Shown: positions 36,316 to 47,429, numbered from the stretch's first letter. The stretch is DNA of 64,000 nucleotides from Rhizophagus irregularis (GCF_026210795.1 NC_089429.1:3968001-4032000), one strand, 5' to 3'. Numbers and translations are program-made. The notes: a model not told the origin generated them from the sequence alone.

Positions 36316-38905
36316 TAAATTTCCATGCCAAAATTCTGATTTTTCTTCAGAATTAATGCCGGGTTTAAAATACATATGCTTTATTAGCATCGGATTATTA
36401 AGAACAGGCCATATAATTTCACTGATTGAGAGTTGATACGAAAGTTTTGATCCTCGTGAGGTTGATGGAGTTTTTTTTTAGTGAAATTTTAATAGACTTT
36501 GTTATTATTGGTAGGAGAGGAAGACGTTTTCTCCATGATTGGAATCTTCGGATATTTTTACCATATGGGTAGGTTCAAATTGAGAATTGTGAATGATATC
36601 GACAAGATCTTCATATGCTTTTGTAGAAACATTATGCTTCTGAAGCCAGCAAAATAATGCCGTAGTTGTATAATTATTAAAGTACAGTGCAAACTCACTA
36701 TTGCAGAACGGTATCTTGTCTTCATCTAACGCTTCAACAATTTGATCTATTTCTTCTTCTTCATTATTACGTTCCTCTTCATCGTTATTACGTTCCTCTT
36801 CCACTTGATTATTATTATCATCATTATTACCTTCCTCTTCCTCCTCTTCGTCATTGTTTTCATTATTATCTTCCTCCTCTTCCTCCTCTTCATAATTGTA
36901 TTCGTTATCACTTTCTTCTTCCTCTTCAGTATCAGATGAATTGACATTATCTTGCGAAAATATCATCTCATCATTGTAGTCTTGAGGATTAATTGATCCA
37001 TATGCATTATCGTCATCATTAATGTCTTGAAAACTTAAATCATCTTTATGATCATACTGAAAGTCCATATCATCGTTATCATTATCAGGTGAACGTATAG
37101 GCGAACGAATTGCAACTCTCTCGTCAGAATCTGTTGTCTCATTAGGTTTGCTGTAAGAAAACCGATTTCGAAAATTTCCATGCCAAAATTCTGATTTTTC
37201 TTCAGAATTAATGCCGGGTCTAAAATACATATGCTTTATTAGCATCGGATTATTAAGAACACGCCATATAATTTCACTGATTGAGAGTTGATATGAAAGT
37301 TTTGATCCTCGTGAGGTTGATAAAGTTTTTTTTTAGTGAAATTTTAATAGACTTTGTTATTATTGGTAGGAGAGGAAGACGTTTTCTCCATGATTGGAAT
37401 CTTCGGATATTTTTTACCACATGGGTAGGTTCAAATTGAGAATTGTGAATGATATCGACAAGATCTTCATATGCTTTCGTAGAAACATTATGCTTCTGAA
37501 GCCAGCAAAATAATGCCGTAGTTGTATAATTATTAAAGTACAGTGCAAACTCACTATTGCAGAACGGTATCTTGTCTTCATCTAACGCTTCAACAATTTG
37601 ATCTATTTCTTCTTCTTCATTATTACGTTCCTCTTCATTGTTATTACGTTCCTCTTCCACTTGATTATTATTATCATCATTATTACCTTCCTCCTCCTCC
37701 TTTTCGTCATTGTTTTAATTATTATCTTCCTCCTCTTCCTTTTCTTCATAATTGTATTCGTTATCACTTTCTGCTTCCTCTTCAGTATCAGATGAATTGA
37801 CATTATCTTGCGAAAATATCATCTCATCATTGTAGTCTTGAGGATTAATTGATCCATATGCATTATCGTCATCATTAATGTCTTGAAAACTTAAATCATC
37901 TTTATGATCATACTGAAAGTCCATATCATCGTTATCATTATCAGGTGAACGTACAGGTGAACGAATTGCAACTCTCTCGTCAGAATCTGTTGTCTCATTA
38001 GGTTTGCTGTAAGAAAACCGATTTCGAAAATTTCCATGCCAAAATTCTGATTTTTCTTCAGAATTAATGTCAGGTCTAAAATACATATGCTTTATTAGCA
38101 TCGGATTATTAAGAACACGCCATATAATTTCACTGATTGAGAGTTGATACGAAAGTTTTGATCCTCGTGAGGTTGATGGAGTTTTTTTTGGTGAAATTTT
38201 AATAGACTTTGTTATTATTGGTAGGAGAGGAAGACGTTTTCTCCATGATTGGAATCTTCGGATATTTTTTACCACATGGGTAGGTTCAAATTGAGAATTG
38301 TGAATGATATCGACAAGATCTTCATATGCTTTCGTAGAAACATTATGCTTCTGAAGCCAGCAAAATAATGCCGTAGTTGTATAATTATTAAAGTACGGTG
38401 CAAACTCACTATTGCAGAACGGTATCTTGTCTTCATCTAACGCTTCAATGATTTGATCTATTTCTTCCTCTTCATTATTACGTTCCTCTTCATCGTTATT
38501 ACATTCCTCTTCATCGTTATTACGTTCCTCTTCCACTTGATTATTATTATCATCATTGTTACCTTCCTCCTCCTCCTCTTCGTCATTGTTTTCATTATTA
38601 TCTTCCTCCTCTTCCTCCTCTTCATAATTATATTCGTTATCACTTTCTTCTTCCTCTTCAGTATCAGATGAATTGACATTATCTTGCGAAAATATCATCT
38701 CATCATTGTAGTCTTGAGGATTAATTGATCCATATGCATTATCGTCATCATTAATGTCTTGAAAACTTAAATCATCTTTATGATCATACTGAAAGTCCAT
38801 ATCATCGTTATCATTATCAGGTGAACGTACAGGCGAACGAATTGCAACTCTCTCGTCAGAATCTGTTGTCCCATTAGGTTTGCTGTAAGAAAACCGATTT
38901 CGAAT
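36316..38905 (-). repeat. Tandem triplication, unit about 856 bp, encoding an acidic exon
   Basis: Copies start near 36316, 37171 and 38027. Each encodes SYSKPN(E/G)TTDSDERVAIRS, the acidic run (EEEE, DNN, NNDEE), FCNSEFA(L/P)YFNNYTTTALF and the LIKHMYFRP block. Copy 3 stays open across its length. Copies 1 and 2 have a frameshift at a T run (GTTTTTTTTTAG against GTTTTTTTTGG), and copy 2 also has a stop in the acidic run (37717-37719). The number of acidic codons differs among copies. Confidence 0.8.
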
Positions 38906-38960
38906 TCAAATTGGCTCTATTGGTTTATTGTGACTATATCGTCTTCTCATCCTTTGACAA

Positions 38961-40307
38961 TTTAAATCCTTAACTTAATTTAGAATTTTTATAAAATTCA
39001 ATAAATCTTTATAAAAATTATTTATTAAATACCTTAATACCTTTTATATTGTTTAGCGTATCGACAAAAAACCAAAATCAATTCAGTTAAAATTATTACC
39101 GATTTGCTATAGATTCTGATTGGAGTTTTGAAAGTAACACAATCATCAAGTTTTGGAACACAATCGTATACAAAATCAAGTAGCACATTGGAGTTTTAAA
39201 AGTAACACAATCGTCAAGTTTTGGAACACAATCGTATACAAAATCAAGTAGTACATGCTTTTTTTTATCGTTAATCAATACATAAAAATTCAATTAGTAT
39301 AAAAAAAATTTATTTTATACTTGCTTAAATCTCACGAATGCGTCAAAAAACTTGAAAATTAAACTAATTGAATTGCGAAGTTTTTGACCTGTAAATTCAT
39401 ATGCAGGATTATAAAAAATAGTGGTTGAAAATTATACTTAATAAATAGAAAATGCTCTCGCGAAACAATAATTTAGTTAATTTAGTAGTAGAGTATTAAA
39501 GTTTACAATTTAATAAAATAATAGATAAAGTATGATTTAATTTACGATTATATATTTAATTTACGATTATATTTTTCGAACATCAAAACTAATGAAGCGA
39601 ATTCGTTAAACACCATGATTGTTATTAGCAGACCAATTAAATTAATTTTCGTTAATTAATTTTCATTAATTTTAAGCTATTGTCAAAATAAAATAAATGT
39701 TGTGGTAAAACTTCTCTGATTGAACCTCTAAATCAACCACCATAGAAGATAATTACGTGTATAAAAACATCTTTATTATTCCATAGTAAGTCCTCAAATT
39801 GACCCGCGACTCACCCACGGTAAATGCTTTAATTTACCATAAAGACATCGCGACACACCCGTGATACACCTGCGGCATACCCATGGCTTATCCAAATTTG
39901 TTTAACAAATTTGTTTAAACTATTTATTCCACATCATTGCAATTTCTTATTGTGTTCATAGATTGTAGGCATAATAATTTGATTTTATTTTTTTACAAGG
40001 ATTTTTTTTTTACACAGATTTTTTTTATTTTCCCACTCTTTTTACAAAATTCTTTTGTTTCATTAATTCTTTCGTTTTCATTAATATAATTCTTCGTTTT
40101 ATTAATTCTTTCATCTTCATTAATATTTCATTAATTCTTGTGTTCATAGATTGTAGGCGTAATAATTTGATTTTATTTTTTTTTACACAGATTTTTTTTT
40201 TTTTACATGGATTTTTTTTTTTTACGGATTTTTTTTTATTTTCCCACTCCTTTTACAAAATTCTTTCTCTTTCATTTTCATTAATATTTCATTAATTCTT
40301 TAATAAC
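38961..40307. other. Spacer with two small tandem duplications
   Basis: A 70-bp duplication lies at 39119-39257 (TGGAGTTTT(G/A)AAAGTAACACAA twice). A duplication of about 188 bp lies at 39952-40265 (TGTTCATAGATTGTAGGC twice, each followed by T-rich runs and TTTTCCCACTC), immediately upstream of the MYB/SANT gene. No other feature. Confidence 0.55.
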
Positions 40308-40992
40308 ATGTGGACTGATAGACAATTGCGAGTTTTAATTAATGAAAGAAAAAATAAAAACAATAATTTTCACGAACTTAATGGTAATATGAAGCATAAT
40401 TTTTGGAAAGGGCTAGCAAGCAAAATAAACCTTGAATTCAGAACCACGTATACTGGGAGGCAATGTAAAGAAAAATTTAACGGCTTAGTGCGAGCTTATA
40501 AAGTATATAAACATTATTTTAGGTTCAACTACTATTTTAGCATATTAAATAGTACTAATATAATTTTATAATTTTATTAGAAAATGCAATTATATATCGA
40601 GGGTAAGCCAAAGGGAAGGAAAAGTGCTCTAGGAACGAAGTACTACGAGGAATTCAGTGAACGTTTTTGGGAAAAATGACGTAAATATTAGAAAATCACG
40701 TAAATATTTTATTTTTTTTTTATTTAATTCATAAATTAATCTGATTATTTATTTAGAAACAATTTATGATATTGCTCACGAAATCAACACAACAAGCCAT
40801 ACAACAACTTCGTCATCTTCACCACTACATTCACCAATATGCTCACCTATATCACCTCTCCGTTCACACTCATCATCATCACCTACGCCTCTCCGTCACT
40901 CATCACCTACACCTCTCCTCCATCACTCATCACCTATACCTTACCGTTTACGAGGCTCACCTTCATATTATGAAATCATTGAAATTGAATAA
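40308..40992 (+). CDS. MYB/SANT-like (trihelix) DNA-binding protein, possibly truncated by TGA
   Basis: Exon 1 is 40308-40502 and exon 2 starts at 40581. A 78-nt GT-AG intron in phase 0 joins VRAYK to KMQLYIEG. The first 65 residues fit a single MYB/SANT helix-turn-helix: MWTDRQLRVLINERK, NFWKGLASKIN and TGRQCKEKFNGL carry the spaced Trp and the recognition helix. Exon 2 ends KYYEEFSERFWEK followed by TGA (40677-40679). A donor just after it (GAC/GTAAAT) and an acceptor at 40755-40756 would splice in phase to a Ser/Pro/His-rich exon 3 (40757-40992) ending EIIEIE. So either a 97-residue protein is made, or the TGA is a nonsense mutation in a longer gene. Family members are usually nuclear and common in transposon-derived contexts; the target is unknown. 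Confidence 0.6.
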
Positions 40993-42311
40993 TTTCGCCT
41001 CTCCGTTTACACTCACCTCACTTCATATGAAATTGTAAATCTTTCAAATCATAATTACTATTTTGTTATATTGATGTCTGTACAACATTTAATTTTGCTT
41101 AATATTATATTGCTGTACAACATTCAATTTTTTGCTTAATATTATATTGCTGTACAACATTCAATTTTTTTATTTTCTGAACGATGTATCTTTCATTATT
41201 TAGAAAAAAATACTATTTACTTTACTACATAAAATAATAAAATATGCTAAATCATTAAATAAGCAAATAAGCAGATCGTCACTGTATTATTTCAATTGGA
41301 ATATTTTAATTATAACCTCCACAATTAATCATGAAAATTATTTTGAGAGTATTCTAGCAACCATCAAACTGTACTATGTTTCATCCATTTATCGTTTAAA
41401 AATTTCTCTTCCTTTAGCAGTTAAGTTTATAAATTTCTATTTAATGGTACTATTGAAATGTAAATTCGTTACCAACTCTAAATATTTTTGAATTTTGTAG
41501 CTTTACATAATATTCTATAGACTGCTCACGACTTTCTTTTCATAATTGTATAATAATATACAAAAATCATATGTTAAGGAGTTGCATTGTCTTTTCGCAA
41601 ATTTAGTAATCAGTCACATATGAGTAAAAAGGTTTGATTGGGTTATTTGGATGCAATAATATCTTTAACATTACGTAATTTAATGCCGAACGATAATAGT
41701 AGCTATAATGGTTATACTTTTTGAGTTTGGTGCATATTATTGTATCACATAAAATGATACTTCACATGATTAATTTCTTCTCACTTCTTTCTTCTAATAT
41801 TTTTCTTCTCACTCCTTATATGGCCTAAAAAAGTATAATAAAATTTATGAAATTGAATCGTAAATACGCAATAAAATAAAGATTTGGAACTGATTTGAAG
41901 TAATCTTCTATATAAAAAAAGTGTCCAGTATTCACTTTTATTATTAAATGAAATACAAATTATTTATATAAATTAAATTTAATTTTCGATCTTGAAATCA
42001 TAATTTTTAGTTTTTCCATCTCCTGATATTTTTAACTGATCCTGCATTTTACACAATACACAATGATATTGAGATCATGTATATTTTCCAATTAAATACT
42101 ACAATCATAATTACAATAGCTAAAATCTCAAAATTATATCATGATAACCTCGCCCTTTTTTTTTGTTCATTCAATGTTTATCACCTACTTTTTTGAGCAA
42201 GAAAGTTGCTCCACATTTTTTATTCATTCATATTTTCTTGATATATATCACCTACTTTGAAACAAAAAGGTTGTTCCACTTTTTTTTTTGCTCATATTTT
42301 TTTTTATATTA
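40993..42311. other. AT-rich spacer
   Basis: The motif TTGCTGTACAACATTCAATTTT is repeated near 41110 and 41148. The segment 42190-42310 shows two similar stretches, TATCACCTACTTT(T) then TTGCTCCAC or TTGTTCCAC, directly upstream of the next gene. No gene seen. Confidence 0.45.
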
Positions 42312-43458
42312 TGACGACTAAACGTAAATCACCTAATAAATCGTCTGATGATAATCAAGAAATGGAAGTTGAAGGAGGTATGTAGATATAACTCTTTTGT
42401 AAATTTATAGTAAGTTTTGTTATATAGTTATATGTAAAAAGAATAATTAATAAATACCAAAAATATGTATAATAGGATCAAAACGAAAACAAATTACGAA
42501 AAAAAGAAGAGATATTAACATTGAGAAAGCCAATCAGTTGATGAAAAAAAGTAAAAACCATAGTAATAAAGAAGCTGCCGAATCTGCCGATAAAGAAGTT
42601 ATAGTAGTAAATGAAAAAAGAAGTAATGATAATGATGATGATGATGATGATGATGATGCGAGTAAGACGGAAGATCATAAAAAACCCAAAGTATTTCAAT
42701 CAAAGTCAAATTTAGAAATAGTTGCTTGGCTCGTCGATTATCCGGAAATTTTAAGATTGGCACTAGAAATGAACAATACGGATGTTGCTATCTCATCATC
42801 CAGTAAAATTATGGACGTAAGTATTAAATTAACATGATAATATTTATTTGTCTAAATCTTTTAAATAATGTATTTTTAATATTTTAGGATAAAATTTGTC
42901 TATGAGACGAAAGTGTCAAGTGTCTTTTTTACGTGCGAGAAGTCCACGTGGTGAAGTTTTTGATGAGTTGATAACAAAAATTTTCAAAATAAAAATACAT
43001 TCGAACGAAGCTAAAAGCTACCTCAAAAAAACCCGAAAATTTTTCATCGATTTCAGAAATAAGTTTAACCAAATTATTTTAACTTCTGTAGAAGAATTTA
43101 AAGAAATAAGAAAAAACAGGTATTTATTTAATTGTTTCCTAGCTAACCAAATAGTGCTGTTTGTATTAATTATTAATTTAATTATAGAGCATCTACTGGA
43201 AGTTTATCTCAAAAGGAACTTATAGATTACGTTGATGAAGAATTTGTTCAAAAAATTTTAAGCCGACAGCTTGTAGTTGTTAATATTTCAGAATTAACAA
43301 GAAATGAAGGGTTCGATATCTTGGTTGATTTCGTAAGAGAAACCTTTAAGGTTTCGTAGAACAGAAAAAATTTGTCCGCCGTTAAAGAATTAGATAATAT
43401 AACCAAAGAATTAACGATCCCTTCTAGGAGTGGAAATAAGATCGTTGATTCTTTATCG
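42312..43458 (+). pseudogene. Four-exon Lys/Asp-rich nuclear-type gene, broken
   Basis: The inferred start at 42312 (MTTKRKSPNKSSDDNQEMEV) is followed by an intron (GGAG/GTATGT … AATAG). Exon 2 (about 42476-42816) has basic KQITKKRRD, an eight-Asp run from a GAT microsatellite and VAWLVDYPEILRLALEMN. A GTAAGT intron follows. Exon 3 (42889 on) reads in the expected frame only six codons to a TGA; the open frame (KCQVSFLRARSPRGEVFDEL, TRKFFIDFRNKFNQ) is shifted, so a frameshift is likely. A third intron and exon 4 (43189 on) give SLSQKELIDYVDEEFVQKIL, a TAG at 43359 and then further open sequence to a GTAAGT donor at 43459. Product not recognised; the basic and acidic tracts suggest a nuclear protein. 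Confidence 0.45.
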
Positions 43459-44235
43459 GTAAGTTATTTTATTTATACTGATACTTCATATCCTTTAATC
43501 ATAGTTATTAATAATAATATTAAATTATACATAGTTATAAATCTTAGCAAACGCTCTAATTTTTTTATAAAATTATGCATTTTATAACGATATTACATTG
43601 AATAAATTTAGTAAATTTTACAAGTAAATGATAATATGAAACATCATTATTCTAAACATTATACCATAATGTCAAGTGATAATAATATAAAATAAAATGG
43701 ATGTATAAAACTATAAAATGTTTGTCTAAGATATAACACTTTCAAGTTTAAAAAGTAATTATTGTTTTGTTAAAAATGGAATGGTTATTATGTGACATTT
43801 CTTCTTTAATGTATACGGCCTAAATATCTCTATATATTTGACGTTATTATACAGATCAAAAAGAATACATTTACGTAACATTTGTGTAAAGTAAGAACTT
43901 TAAAGTTTAAGCCAATTCTGACTGGTAATTTACAAAATAACAAACACATTTCTTAAAAAAATTCTGAATCAGAATACTTTTCCGGTTTTCATTTTCGATT
44001 CTGCAAAAAATTGAAAAGTTCAGGTGATAATTCAAGAAATATCCACCTATAAAAGACTAAACAATTATCAGGTTGATCAAGTTTGTGTAATACCAAATTT
44101 AATAAATTGTCTGATTAAATAATCGCGTATATTAAATGATCGCGTATATTATAAGGCTATTAATTCCTAAAAAGTCAATTTAACCACTATTTTATTTAAG
44201 ACTATTTATTTTGTACATTTTTTTTTTTTAAAAAA
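43459..44235. other. AT-rich spacer before the virus-like island
   Basis: AT-rich, with no gene. It ends in a T run followed by an A run (44219-44239), after which base composition changes abruptly. Confidence 0.5.
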
Positions 44236-44360
44236 AAAACTTTCTTTCTGAAAGTAGAGTCTGTTGTCGGGCTGGTAGTGTGTCTCGCTACGCTCAACCC
44301 ACCTCGGCCAGGGGCCTCGCAGTACCTACATCTCCCCTCCGTGGGGTAGGAATCCCCTAT

Positions 44361-44604
44361 ATCTGTCACTATCTGTCATTAACATCTGTCATATAATAAT
44401 ATACTAAAAAAGAATGAAATAAGGGAAAAGAGAGGAAAATACGATAGAATCAGAGGGGTATGACAGATATGACGGATATGACAGATGTTTCAGAAAAATC
44501 GGGAGAGGATACTCCCAGAAAAAAGTTTTGATTTTACCCCCCCAGATCTGTCATTCTGTCATAGATCTGTCATATGATCAGGATTCAGTCTATTCATCTG
44601 TCGG
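44361..44604. repeat. ATCTGTCAT iterons in both orientations at the island's left end
   Basis: ATCTGTCA(C/T) at 44361, 44371 and 44384; inverted copies (ATGACAGAT, ATGACGGAT, ATGACAGAT) at 44460-44487; direct copies again at 44545, 44554 (TTCTGTCAT), 44565 and 44596 (ATCTGTCGG). Such direct-inverted-direct clusters can be replication-origin or telomere-proximal binding sites, but function here is inference. Confidence 0.55.
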
Positions 44605-44720
44605 AAGCAGTGAGATAGCAAACCGAGTAAACAGGTAGGTTAATAGCCCCTAGAAGGTCTGTAAAGCCACAGAGAGATAACCGGGTAGAAGCGCGGATCT
44701 TTGGAAAAAATACATTCGGC

Positions 44721-44732
44721 AATTGAAGATTA
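44721..44732 (+). promoter_or_regulatory. Island promoter motif upstream of the helicase gene
   Basis: AATTGAAGATTA, 41 nt before the ATG at 44773. It matches the motif found before five other island genes. Confidence 0.6.
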
Positions 44733-44772
44733 GGTAACTATAAATTAGTACTCGATTTAATAGAACGAAAAA

Positions 44773-46890
44773 ATGACCACTCAAGCTCAAGTTATCCCCA
44801 AATTCGGTGAACAAACGAAAGCCTTTAGTATCAATGAGCTTAAACGGCTTATTGTCGCTGCAAAGAGTATGAGTGACCTCGATCAAGCCAAGAGGTATCT
44901 TTGCAGTTATTTCATTCCCTGTGCAGATCCTCATGGGGTTTTCTGGTGGGACCCGGATAGTAAAAGTTTGAAACACGTTATTGACAAAAATATTGGTAAA
45001 CTTATCCGTCCAATTATGAAGGTATTCTACACACAACCTGAACAAGGACCCTCTCAAAAGACCGAGTTCAACATCTACAAATGGTTTATGGTCGAGAATA
45101 CCGATGTATGTAATGCAACCTGTGATCCCCATAAACAGCGAATCTTCAGATCCTTAACCGGCCAACTCTATCTAAATATCTTCCCGGGATTCCTCCACGT
45201 CTTGCGTCCGATATCCACCTTTGAGTCTACAATTCACCTCGCGGTTAAATTTATCTTCTCTCACATTCAGGATATCTGGTGTTCGGGTGATTGGAATCTC
45301 ACTGAGTATATCATCAAGTGGTTGGCCGGTGTATCTGCTGGAAGGAAGATGTACTCGATCCTTTACCTGAAATCTGGACAGGGTTGGGGCAAAGGCATTA
45401 TAACAGATTTCATTCAGCGCAGCGTCCTAGGCACTCAACTCGTTTATAAGACCAGCGATCCTCAGACGATTCGTGGAAGTTTCAATGGGCAATTACAGGG
45501 TAAGATTCTTCTTCTTCTCGAGGAAATGCCCACGGAAAAAAGCCAGTGGAATAATCTGTATCGCTCTTTAAAGGATAAGGTAACGAGTGACATAATGGAA
45601 ATCCATGAAAAATACAAGACACCAACACATTATAAAAACTTTATGTCTACTATCGTCCTAACCAACGAAAATGCTCTCAGAGTGGATAATGATGATAGGC
45701 GCACAGTGTTCTTGGATGCGTCACCATCCCGCAAGGGAGACCTCAACTACTTCAAAAAACTCGGTGACGCTATGAAATACCCAGGCGCCAGTGAGGCATT
45801 CTATGCTTATTTGAGAGCCATTGCGAATACTTACTCAGACTTCAATGGAAATCCGCCACCCATGACAACATCCAAACAGGAACATATCATCTCAACTCTT
45901 CCACCGCTATTCCAATTTATAAAGGACACATACCTCATAGTGAAAAATTATATGACCGACCTACCTGTTCAAGAATTTTATAGGGTATATACTTCATATT
46001 GCGAAACTCGTGGCATTACACCCTTATCAAAGATAAACGCTTCTAGAATCCTATCAAATGAGTTGAGTATAAATAGTAATCGGACTTATATAAATAAAAA
46101 GTTAACCCGAGTATATAGCATATCCAGGGAGGATCTTTACAATAAATACCTCGGCAAAAACTGGATCCACGAAACAGACGAGATAGATATAGAAGGAATT
46201 GATATAGAGACTTCTAAGAAACCCGCATCAGACCCCAAAGCCTTGGAAAAGTTCTTGGCAAATATATATAATCCAGCTAACAATCCACAAGACGTACAAG
46301 AGAAACCCGCTGAGAAAAAACCCGCTGAGAAAAAACCCGAACCCGCCGAGGAAAAACCCGCTGAGAAAAAACCCGCTGAGAAAAAACCCGCTGAGAAAAA
46401 ACCCGAACCCGCCGAGGAAAAACCCGCATCTGTAATTCGCAAGACTCCTCCACCGCTTCCACCCAAGCATGACCACTTAAAAGAACGTCCACAAGAGTTA
46501 AGGGAAGAACAACCGGATCCCGATGAAGATACTAGTGAGTCAAACACCGATGAACCTATAGATAACTTCTCAGACTGTTATCTATCTGACGAGGAACCCA
46601 ACCAAGAAGAACCTATCCCCGAGCCAGATAACTACGACGTTTTAGATGACTTGCTATCTGACTCAGATTTTACAACTGTAAACCCAGCTCCTGAACAACA
46701 ACCCGAGTATCCCGCAGAATCTTCTGCATCTGTCACTAAGCCTGACCCAGAACCGGCTTCTGAAGAGCAATTTATCCCAGAACCCGACACAGAACCAGAA
46801 GTTGACCGGGATCCTGAACCAAAGGGAAGGCACTCGAGCGCACTGGGCTTGGCAAGAAAGACACCGATGGGATCGCAAACCATGGGTTAA
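44773..46890 (+). CDS. SF3 (D5-like) helicase with P/E/K-rich tail
   Basis: 705 residues. The N-terminal 170 residues match no primase catalytic motif that I can see. The SF3 AAA+ core follows: Walker A GQGWGKG (residues about 201-208), Walker B ILLLLEEMP (about 243-251), sensor TIVLTNEN (about 292) and a DDRR arginine-finger-like segment (about 302). Helicases of this type unwind DNA ahead of the replicative polymerase in many DNA viruses. The C-terminal 230 residues are acidic and Pro-rich, with a tandem AEKKP/EPAEEKP repeat (46300-46432), then Glu/Asp-rich sequence. The overlapping +1-frame ORF at 46802-47344 probably encodes its real C-terminus, so a frameshift or recoding near 46820 is likely. 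It is the first gene of the island and points towards the polymerase gene. Confidence 0.85.
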   Translation: MTTQAQVIPKFGEQTKAFSINELKRLIVAAKSMSDLDQAKRYLCSYFIPCADPHGVFWWDPDSKSLKHVIDKNIGKLIRPIMKVFYTQPEQGPSQKTEFNIYKWFMVENTDVCNATCDPHKQRIFRSLTGQLYLNIFPGFLHVLRPISTFESTIHLAVKFIFSHIQDIWCSGDWNLTEYIIKWLAGVSAGRKMYSILYLKSGQGWGKGIITDFIQRSVLGTQLVYKTSDPQTIRGSFNGQLQGKILLLLEEMPTEKSQWNNLYRSLKDKVTSDIMEIHEKYKTPTHYKNFMSTIVLTNENALRVDNDDRRTVFLDASPSRKGDLNYFKKLGDAMKYPGASEAFYAYLRAIANTYSDFNGNPPPMTTSKQEHIISTLPPLFQFIKDTYLIVKNYMTDLPVQEFYRVYTSYCETRGITPLSKINASRILSNELSINSNRTYINKKLTRVYSISREDLYNKYLGKNWIHETDEIDIEGIDIETSKKPASDPKALEKFLANIYNPANNPQDVQEKPAEKKPAEKKPEPAEEKPAEKKPAEKKPAEKKPEPAEEKPASVIRKTPPPLPPKHDHLKERPQELREEQPDPDEDTSESNTDEPIDNFSDCYLSDEEPNQEEPIPEPDNYDVLDDLLSDSDFTTVNPAPEQQPEYPAESSASVTKPDPEPASEEQFIPEPDTEPEVDRDPEPKGRHSSALGLARKTPMGSQTMG
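46300..46432 (+). repeat. Coding tandem repeat (AEKKP)n in the helicase tail
   Basis: GCTGAGAAAAAACCC recurs five times, separated by GAACCCGCCGAGGAAAAACC (EPAEEKP) units. The exact 15-bp period suggests replication-slippage variation between copies. Confidence 0.8.
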
Positions 46891-47344
46891 AAATTTAAAG
46901 GACCAGGTCTTCAATGATCTCTACAATACAGGTAAGGAATTATGGGCCAAGTACCAAGATGCGTCAGACGAATATGACTGGGAAATACTCGCGTTTGAAA
47001 TAGAGGAATGTCCCACAACGCGTATTGAGGACGAGTACCAGTACTACCTTATGGAGGTAGTAGACCGCTTCAAGGACTGGATTGAATATAATGGATACTT
47101 ACCTAAAATACCTAGCCGTAAAGAACTCGCAGATTTAATAAGAATATACAAGGAGAATCGTAATGCCGAGATTATTCCCACCCCCTCTGGTTATGAAACT
47201 ATGAGGGCAGATAAGGGAAAAGCGCGAGAGATCCCTGAGGAACGTCCAAAAACTGATATGGAACGTGAATGGGAGGCCGCCAATGGAATCATCGATGACT
47301 GGGACGAAGAGGATACTGAGGGCGCTATCAACGACATATTGTAA
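46802..47344 (+). CDS. Probable C-terminal part of the helicase protein (+1 frame)
   Basis: 180 residues that overlap the end of the helicase ORF by 89 nt in the +1 frame. No promoter motif or T tract separates the two, unlike every other gene junction in the island. The sequence is helical and charged (LKDQVFNDLYNTGKELWAKY, DRFKDWIEYNGYLPKIPSRK) and ends in an acidic stretch, IIDDWDEEDTEGAINDIL. The simplest reading is that the helicase originally ran through into this frame, giving about 860 residues, and that a single base change near 46820 (around CCAAAGGGAAGG) split it. Programmed frameshifting is possible but unproven. A separate translated protein starting at 46802 is less likely. Confidence 0.55.
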   Translation: MTGILNQREGTRAHWAWQERHRWDRKPWVKNLKDQVFNDLYNTGKELWAKYQDASDEYDWEILAFEIEECPTTRIEDEYQYYLMEVVDRFKDWIEYNGYLPKIPSRKELADLIRIYKENRNAEIIPTPSGYETMRADKGKAREIPEERPKTDMEREWEAANGIIDDWDEEDTEGAINDIL

Positions 47345-47364
47345 GCGCTATTTGAGATTATTTC

Positions 47365-47374
47365 TTTTTTTTTT
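47365..47374 (+). terminator. T tract after the helicase gene
   Basis: Ten T residues, 21 nt after the stop at 47344. It lies 29 nt before the next promoter motif. The same T-tract, spacer, motif arrangement recurs at 49892, 50472 and 60276. Confidence 0.4.
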
Positions 47375-47402
47375 CGTATATATATAGAAAGATATTATTT
47401 AT

Positions 47403-47412
47403 AGTTGAAGAC
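47403..47412 (+). promoter_or_regulatory. Island promoter motif upstream of the polymerase gene
   Basis: AGTTGAAGAC, 18 nt before the ATG at 47430. A slightly variant copy of the island motif. Its position favours 47430 as the true start. Confidence 0.5.
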
Positions 47413-47429
47413 AAATCATATACATAAAA

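Larger units (their letters stand above)
33230..38960 (-). pseudogene. Decayed multi-exon nuclear gene of an expanded family
   Basis: On the minus strand, exon-like blocks run from about 38960 to 33230. They include an acidic N-terminal region (Asp/Glu/Asn runs), RSGDFVYYHDDNGQKKLGRL (BAH-like), a central block with PIYKLFLDLYYDDFGTFRNV, IPFGGKFDEFMIPF and ADLPQGNDLTG, a zinc-like RHNANKGCCTCKTTKESL, HVNMHLLMHAKTFGTLINTQ, and a C-terminal BAH-like block with YAIIKGIFQHKDNN. Introns with GTATTT or GTAAGT-like donors separate several blocks. It is broken by a TGA near 38910, frameshifts near 36090, 35260 and 34560, a MITE at 33629-34111 and a tandem triplication of one exon. The central block recalls proteins derived from DNA-transposon genes, but I cannot name the family with certainty. 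Confidence 0.6.

Noticed and set aside
36687-38679. Several plus-strand and minus-strand ORFs rich in Phe/Ile/Leu or Lys/Arg
   Set aside because: Other-frame shadows of the Glu/Asp/Asn repeat of the triplicated exon.
44262-44350. tRNA-like or SINE-like GC-rich stretch at the island's left edge
   Set aside because: No convincing A and B boxes or cloverleaf could be built; left unassigned.
46137-46914. Minus-strand ORFs rich in Gly/Phe/Ser
   Set aside because: Antisense of the P/E/K-rich helicase tail.
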